A stretch of DNA of 64,000 nucleotides from contig CAJTFE010000006.1 in assembly GCA_910575725.1 (NCBI GenBank), positions 114,507 to 178,506 on the forward strand. The letters run 5' to 3'. This stretch comes from Clostridia bacterium. GTDB lineage: Bacteria; Bacillota; Clostridia; Lachnospirales; Lachnospiraceae. Positions 59,341 to 64,000 of the stretch are shown in pieces. The translations under genes and the position numbers were made by a program. Numbering within the stretch: position 1 is the first letter of the stretch; the number at the start of each line of letters is the position of its first letter. Below the pieces are notes generated by a model. The model was not told the origin of the DNA and did no database searches. It saw only the letters and a list, made by a program, of their open reading frames with translations.

Positions 59341-60951
59341 ATGCTCAAAGGAAAGAATGTATGGAACGAGTGGTATCAAAAGGGCATGGGAGAGATGCGG
59401 ATTGGAGAGCGCACCGTATACTCCTTTCCGGATATGAAAAAAAGCTTTTATGATATGCTGAGGGCCTCGGCGGAAAAATATCCTCATAAAACAGGCCTGT
59501 GCGACAACTGGAACCGCAGCTATACCTACCGGGAATTTTTGAGCATGACAGACAGTCTGGCCTTCTATTTGAGAGAGACCATGCAGGTAAAAAAGGGCGG
59601 TCATGTGGGTCTCCTTCTGAATAATGGGATAGAATTTGCAGCCTCCTTCTACGCAGTGAGCAAGCTGGGCGCAGTAACCGTCCCTTTTCCCACCAAGTAC
59701 CGGGAGCCGGAGGTACGCTCTCTGGTTGAGAAAGCAGATCTTGCCTGCATTCTGGTCAGTGAGGATTACGAGGCATGGAGTCCTGCTTATGAAAATATGG
59801 GAATTCCGGTGCTGCTCACCCGCGGCGAAGAAAAGGAGTACGGCTTTACATATCTGCATATGCCGGAAGCGCCCTGGGAGGAGGGCGTGGGAGAGCTCGC
59901 GGATGAAGCAATCATCATGTTTACCTCCGGGACTACCTCTGCCAGTAAAGGCGTTGTGCTGAAAAATTATAACATCAACCATGCGGTTATGATTTATCAG
60001 AGGCTTCTCCATCTGGATTCGGAGGATAAGACCATTATCCCGGTGCCGGTTTACCATATTACCGGCCTGGTGGCCCTGCTGGGGCTCTTTGTCTGCCTGG
60101 GAGGTACGGTTTACCTGTATAAACGCTATGATGCCAGGCGGATTCTGGAGGGTGTGTGTAGGCATGGGATCACCTTTATGCACGGCTCCCCTACGGTATT
60201 TGGACTGCTTCTGAATTACCAGAAAGAATTCCCAAGGCTTCCTTCGATCCGGACTCTGGCCTGCGGAAGCAGCTACCTTCCGGTAGAGACCTTGAAAAAG
60301 CTTCACCGCTGGATGCCGGAAATGAAGCTTCAGAATGTCTACGGCATGACGGAGACATCCTCTCCCGGAACGGTATTTCCCTATGATGCGGCTACCAGTA
60401 TTTATCCGGGATCCGAGGGAAAGCCGGTCCCTGGAATGGAGATTAAGATTGCGGATGAGGAAGGCAATGAGGCGCCGGAGGGAACCGTTGGGCTTGTATT
60501 TTTGAGAGGCGCCAATATCTGTGAATATTATTATCATCTGGATACACCCCTTATTACAAAGGACGGCTGGCTTAACACCGGAGATATGGGCTATATCAAC
60601 GAGGACTCTTATGTATTCATTGTGGATCGGAAGAAGGACATGATTAACCGGGGCGGTGAAAAAATCTGGTGTACGGATGTGGAGGATGAGCTGATGGCCA
60701 TAGAGGGTGTCCGGGACGCTGCGGTGGCCGGAATTCCGGATGCAGTCTACGGGGAAGCCGCGGCTGCGGTGGTTGTGCTGGAGGAGCAGGCGCATCTTAC
60801 CCAGGAGGACATAAAGGAGCGGCTCAAAGGCAGGCTTGCGCGGTATAAGATACCAGAGCAGATTCTCTTTGTGGAGGCGGTTCCCAAGACGCCAGGGCTT
60901 AAGACGGATAAAAGGCGGATTAAGGAGCTGTTTGCAGAAAAGCAGATGTGA
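59341..60951 (+). CDS. AMP-forming acyl-CoA synthetase
   Basis: A 536-residue adenylate-forming enzyme of the ANL superfamily that activates a carboxylic acid to its CoA ester. Motifs: MFTSGTTSASKGV (P-loop-like), NVYGMTETSSPG, LNTGDMGYIN, DRKKDMINRGGEKI and the C-terminal catalytic Lys region TPGLKTDKRRI. The substrate is unknown; in this cluster a short or medium chain fatty acid is likely. The ATG at 59341 has AAGGAGGTGA upstream. Confidence 0.9.
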   Translation: MLKGKNVWNEWYQKGMGEMRIGERTVYSFPDMKKSFYDMLRASAEKYPHKTGLCDNWNRSYTYREFLSMTDSLAFYLRETMQVKKGGHVGLLLNNGIEFAASFYAVSKLGAVTVPFPTKYREPEVRSLVEKADLACILVSEDYEAWSPAYENMGIPVLLTRGEEKEYGFTYLHMPEAPWEEGVGELADEAIIMFTSGTTSASKGVVLKNYNINHAVMIYQRLLHLDSEDKTIIPVPVYHITGLVALLGLFVCLGGTVYLYKRYDARRILEGVCRHGITFMHGSPTVFGLLLNYQKEFPRLPSIRTLACGSSYLPVETLKKLHRWMPEMKLQNVYGMTETSSPGTVFPYDAATSIYPGSEGKPVPGMEIKIADEEGNEAPEGTVGLVFLRGANICEYYYHLDTPLITKDGWLNTGDMGYINEDSYVFIVDRKKDMINRGGEKIWCTDVEDELMAIEGVRDAAVAGIPDAVYGEAAAAVVVLEEQAHLTQEDIKERLKGRLARYKIPEQILFVEAVPKTPGLKTDKRRIKELFAEKQM

Positions 60952-60987
60952 AACAGATAAACAGAAAAAAAGAGAGGAAATAAGATT

Positions 60988-62565
60988 ATGCTGAAAGCAA
61001 ATTTTATTACGGCCAGAGAAGCGGCTGCGAAGGTAAAGGACAATAGTACCATCTGCACCATCGCCATGACCCTTGTCAGCGCCAGCGAATCCATTTTAAA
61101 AGAACTGGAAAAGAGCTTTCTGGACACAGGGCATCCGGCCAATCTGACGCTTCTGCACTCCTGCGGACAGAGCGATCGGAAGGATGGAATCCAGCATTTG
61201 GCCCATGAGGGGATGGTGAAGCGGATCATCGGCTCTCACTGGGGGCTGCAGCCCAAGTGGATGGAAATGATTGCAAACAGCCAGGTGGAAGCTTACTGCC
61301 TGCCCCAGGGACAGATTGCCCAGCTCTACCGCAGCATGGCCTGCGGACTTCCGGGGAAAATGTCCAAGGTCGGGCTGGGTACTTTTATTGACCCCAGAGT
61401 CGAGGGCGGAAAAATGAACGAACGCACCAAGCCGCTGCCGGACATTGTGGACATTCTCACTTATGACAATGAGGAGTATATGTTTTACCGCCAGATTCCC
61501 ATTGACGTGTGCGTGATCCGCGGAACGGCCTGCGACGAGATGGGCAATCTGACGACTACAGAGGAGGCCATGAAGCTTGAGGTGCTTCCGGCGGTGCTGG
61601 CGGCAAAACGCTGGGGCGGAAGGGTGATTGCCCAGGTAAAACAGGTGGTGCAGACGGGGACGATTCATCCCAAGGAAGTGACAGTTCCGGGCGTCTTTAT
61701 CGACGATATTGTGGTGTGCGGGAATCCTATGGAGGATCACCGCCAGACCTCGTCCTGGTACTTTGATCCTTCCTACTGCGGCCAGGTGCGTGTTCCCCAG
61801 GGAAATATTCCCCCGGCTCCTTTTAACGAGCGGAAATTTATCGCCCGCCGGGGAGCCATGGAGCTGTACAGGGGAGCTGTGGTAAATCTGGGAACGGGAA
61901 TCCCCAACGATATGGTGGGAAAGGTCTGCAACGAGGAAGGCGTATCGGACGATATTATGATCACGGTAGAGTCCGGCATCTACGGCGGTGTCCAGGCAGG
62001 AGGCATTGACTTTGGAATCGGCCAGAACCTGTATGCCATGATCGGCCATCACGAGCAGATGGATTACTACAATGGAGCCGGTGTAGATATTACCTTTATG
62101 GGCCTTGGGGAGCTTGGGGAGGACGGAAGCGTCAATTCTACCAAAATGGGATCCAGGTGCACGGGGGCCGGGGGCTTTATTGATATTACGCAGAATGCCA
62201 AGAAGGTGGTATTTCTGGGAACCTTTACTGCCAGCGGAGCGGAATATGAATTCTCGGAGGGGAAGCTTAAGATTGTCAAAGAGGGAAAGATCCGCAAGAT
62301 GGTAAAGGAGGCAGCGCAGCTCTCCTTCAACGGCCCTATGGCCCGGGAAAAAGGGCAGGAGGTTCTCATTGTGACAGAACGGGCGGTATTCCGCCTGTGC
62401 AGGGAGGGCGTAGAGCTGATTGAGATTGCCCCGGGAATTGATTTGCAGACCCAGGTGCTGGAGCAGATGGATTTTGCGCCCATGGTGAGTGCGGATTTGA
62501 AAGTGATGGATGAGAAGCTTTTTATTCCGGACGGTCCCTTCGGGCTGGAGCTTAAAGAAAAATAG
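60988..62565 (+). CDS. Acyl-CoA:acetate CoA-transferase (fused alpha/beta)
   Basis: A 525-residue family I CoA-transferase in which both subunits are fused, as in propionate CoA-transferase and E. coli YdiF. The catalytic Glu lies in ITVESGIYGG, and the oxyanion region NLGTGIPNDM precedes it. It moves CoA between short acids such as acetate, propionate, butyrate or acetoacetate. Flanked by an acyl-CoA synthetase and beta-oxidation-type genes, it probably releases or activates a C4 acid. Confidence 0.9.
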   Translation: MLKANFITAREAAAKVKDNSTICTIAMTLVSASESILKELEKSFLDTGHPANLTLLHSCGQSDRKDGIQHLAHEGMVKRIIGSHWGLQPKWMEMIANSQVEAYCLPQGQIAQLYRSMACGLPGKMSKVGLGTFIDPRVEGGKMNERTKPLPDIVDILTYDNEEYMFYRQIPIDVCVIRGTACDEMGNLTTTEEAMKLEVLPAVLAAKRWGGRVIAQVKQVVQTGTIHPKEVTVPGVFIDDIVVCGNPMEDHRQTSSWYFDPSYCGQVRVPQGNIPPAPFNERKFIARRGAMELYRGAVVNLGTGIPNDMVGKVCNEEGVSDDIMITVESGIYGGVQAGGIDFGIGQNLYAMIGHHEQMDYYNGAGVDITFMGLGELGEDGSVNSTKMGSRCTGAGGFIDITQNAKKVVFLGTFTASGAEYEFSEGKLKIVKEGKIRKMVKEAAQLSFNGPMAREKGQEVLIVTERAVFRLCREGVELIEIAPGIDLQTQVLEQMDFAPMVSADLKVMDEKLFIPDGPFGLELKEK

Positions 62566-62570
62566 GGGAT

Positions 62571-62629
62571 ATTGATTTAGAACGATTTAGAACAAGGTGT
62601 ACGGAAAGAATATTATGGTACTGGAATGG
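62571..62629 (+). repeat. Half copy of the covarying hairpin element, copy f (hydroxyacyl-CoA dehydrogenase)
   Basis: Only the right half is present: GATTTAGAACAAGGTGTAC then GGAAAGAATATTATGGTACT and GGAATGGAGG, close to the right arm of copies d1 and d2. A 10-base unit (GATTTAGAAC) is repeated at its left end. It fills the gap between the CoA-transferase stop and the next ribosome-binding site. Confidence 0.55.
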
Positions 62630-62639
62630 AGGATATGAG

Positions 62640-63500
62640 ATGAAAGCAGCAGTAGTTGGAGCAGGACTTATGGGGAGCGGTATTGCGCAGACATGTGCCC
62701 AGGCAGGATTCGAGGTGGTGAACATCGACACCTTCCCGTCAGCCATCGACAAGGCAAAGGCCAATCTGGAAGCCCTTTTTGCCAGAAAGGTAACAAAAGG
62801 CTCCATGACAGAAGAAAAGAAAGAAGAAATTCTAGGCAGGCTGACCTACAGCGGAAGCTTTGAGGACGTAAAAGGAGCGGCCATCGTGATTGAGGCGGTT
62901 CCGGAAAAGATCGAGATTAAAAAAGATACCTTCCGAAAGGTAGATGAAGCCGCCGATGCAGATACTTTAATTGTTTCCAACACATCGGGCTTAAGCATTT
63001 CGGAGATTGCTTCCGTAACAAACCGCCCGGACAAGGTAATGGGAGTCCACTTCTTCTATCCGGCGCCGGTTATGAAGCTGGTGGAGCTGGTGCGCGGTCT
63101 GGTGACTTCTAACGAAACTTATGAGAAGGTAAAGGAGTTTGCCGGACAGATTGGAAAAACAACAGTGGATGCGCCGGAATATCCGGGCTTTATGGTGAAC
63201 CGGATTCTGGTTCCCATGCAGAATGAAGCTGCCTTTATGGTAATGGAGGGAAGCAGGCCGGAGGACGTAGACAATGCCATGAAGCTTGGCTGCAATCATC
63301 CTATGGGCCCCATTGAATTGACGGACTTTGTAGGAATTGACACCATGCTTGCCACGATGACGGGGCTTTACAACGGCTTCCATGACAGCAAGTACAGACC
63401 CTGCCCCCTGCTTGAGACCATGGTGAAAGCGGGCCATCTGGGAAAAAAGACCGGACAGGGCTTCTATAAATACGATGAAAAAGGAAATAAGATAAGCTGA
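62640..63500 (+). CDS. hbd: 3-hydroxyacyl-CoA (3-hydroxybutyryl-CoA) dehydrogenase
   Basis: A 286-residue NAD(P)-dependent dehydrogenase that interconverts acetoacetyl-CoA and 3-hydroxybutyryl-CoA. The Rossmann motif GAGLMGSGIAQTCAQAG is at the N-terminus, the conserved NTSGLSISEIA and the catalytic His in GVHFFYPAPVMKLVE follow, and the C-terminal domain contains NHPMGPIELTDFVGID. The next gene is a thiolase, as in butyrate clusters. Crotonase and acyl-CoA dehydrogenase genes, if present, lie beyond the window. Confidence 0.94.
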   Translation: MKAAVVGAGLMGSGIAQTCAQAGFEVVNIDTFPSAIDKAKANLEALFARKVTKGSMTEEKKEEILGRLTYSGSFEDVKGAAIVIEAVPEKIEIKKDTFRKVDEAADADTLIVSNTSGLSISEIASVTNRPDKVMGVHFFYPAPVMKLVELVRGLVTSNETYEKVKEFAGQIGKTTVDAPEYPGFMVNRILVPMQNEAAFMVMEGSRPEDVDNAMKLGCNHPMGPIELTDFVGIDTMLATMTGLYNGFHDSKYRPCPLLETMVKAGHLGKKTGQGFYKYDEKGNKIS

Positions 63501-63518
63501 GAAAAGGGGAAAAAGAAA

Positions 63519-64000
63519 ATGAAGGATGTAGTAATCGTAAGCGGCGTCCGCCTTCCAGTGGGAAGCTACGGCGGAAGTTTAAAGGATGTATCAGCCATTG
63601 ACATGGGAGCCATGGTCGTAAAAGAGGCGGTTAAGCGTGCCGGAATCCAGCCTTCGGATGTAGATGAGGTTGTGATCGGACAGGTGGGAGAGATAGCGGA
63701 AAACGGATTTATTGCAAGGGCGGTGAGCCTTAAGGCAGGGATGCCAAAGGAGTCCGCGGCTTATTCCGTAAACCGCCAGTGCGGCTCCGGGCTGCAGGCA
63801 GTTGCGGAGGCAGTGATGGAGATTCAGACCGGACAGGCAGAGGTGGTCGTGGCAGGGGGCGCAGAGAATATCTCACAGCTTCCCTACTATGTAAAGGATG
63901 CCCGGTGGGGCGCAAGGATGGGGCACAAGAGCTTCGAGGACGGGGTGATTGACATTCTGACCTGGCCCTTAGACGGCAATCATAACGGGGTGACGGCGGA
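63519..64000 (+). CDS. thlA: Acetyl-CoA acetyltransferase (thiolase), 5' part
   Basis: The first 160 residues of a thiolase, cut by the window end. The start IVSGVRLPVGSYGGSLKDV and the catalytic Cys in SVNRQCGSGLQAV are clear, with the conserved VVVAGGAENISQ. It condenses two acetyl-CoA or cleaves 3-ketoacyl-CoA, and pairs with the preceding dehydrogenase. The start at 63519 lies behind AAAAGGGGAAAA. Confidence 0.92.
   Translation, partial: MKDVVIVSGVRLPVGSYGGSLKDVSAIDMGAMVVKEAVKRAGIQPSDVDEVVIGQVGEIAENGFIARAVSLKAGMPKESAAYSVNRQCGSGLQAVAEAVMEIQTGQAEVVVAGGAENISQLPYYVKDARWGARMGHKSFEDGVIDILTWPLDGNHNGVTA

Noticed and set aside
59311..60795. A 494-codon open frame on the minus strand
   Set aside because: Antisense to the acyl-CoA synthetase gene; His/Arg-rich translation without motifs and no ribosome-binding site.

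Overview
The window looks like chromosomal DNA of a spore-forming anaerobic Firmicute, most likely a Lachnospiraceae (Clostridium cluster XIVa) gut bacterium. This is inferred from moderate GC, strong GGAGG ribosome-binding sites, the sporulation genes ricT, spmA and spmB, an ntp-type V-ATPase, AbrB, CBS-domain pyrophosphatase and a butyrate-type acyl-CoA cluster. No rRNA, tRNA or CRISPR array was found.

Layout. 1-5.2 kb: housekeeping run (guanylate-kinase-like end, holB, ricT, trmN6, a lipoprotein glycoside hydrolase, rsmI), with abrB convergent. 5.8-22.9 kb: variable region. spmA and spmB, normally adjacent, lie 14.3 kb apart. Between them are an AAA-ATPase/PD-(D/E)XK gene, an unknown gene, a divergent module of one SF2 helicase and three co-directional genes (two of them BrxC/BrxD-like P-loop ATPases), a lactose cassette (AraC regulator, GH2 beta-galactosidase, GPH symporter) and gene debris. 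A second AAA/PD-(D/E)XK copy with two frameshifts follows spmB. 23-33.4 kb: AGCS amino-acid symporter (minus strand) and the V-ATPase operon ntpFIKECGABD, whose rotor subunit keeps the Na+-ligand motifs. 33.6-36.9 kb: glucose PTS gene behind a RAT antiterminator/terminator leader, followed by its likely PRD antiterminator.

37-53.7 kb: mixed housekeeping genes: methyltransferase, a large membrane-anchored propeller protein, M29 aminopeptidase, DivIVA-like coiled coil, signal peptidase, CBS-pyrophosphatase, flavin reductase, shikimate kinase, LysM-G5-M23 cell-wall hydrolase, murA, SAM-I riboswitch plus metK, and an iron alcohol dehydrogenase. 54-64 kb: PTS activator, fructose-type IIA/IIB/IIC, class II aldolase, then acyl-CoA synthetase, CoA-transferase, 3-hydroxyacyl-CoA dehydrogenase and thiolase (cut by the window end).

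The most unusual signals are non-coding. A family of palindromic elements of about 50-105 bp sits directly upstream of at least five start codons (glucose PTS, flavin reductase, alcohol dehydrogenase, fructose PTS, aldolase), with a half-copy before 3-hydroxyacyl-CoA dehydrogenase. The terminal stem changes sequence between copies but keeps pairing, and the conserved right end runs into the ribosome-binding site in most copies. A separate multibranched fold lies between the SAM-I riboswitch terminator and metK. The helicase/dual-ATPase module inside the split spm locus is the best protein-coding candidate for an undescribed system.
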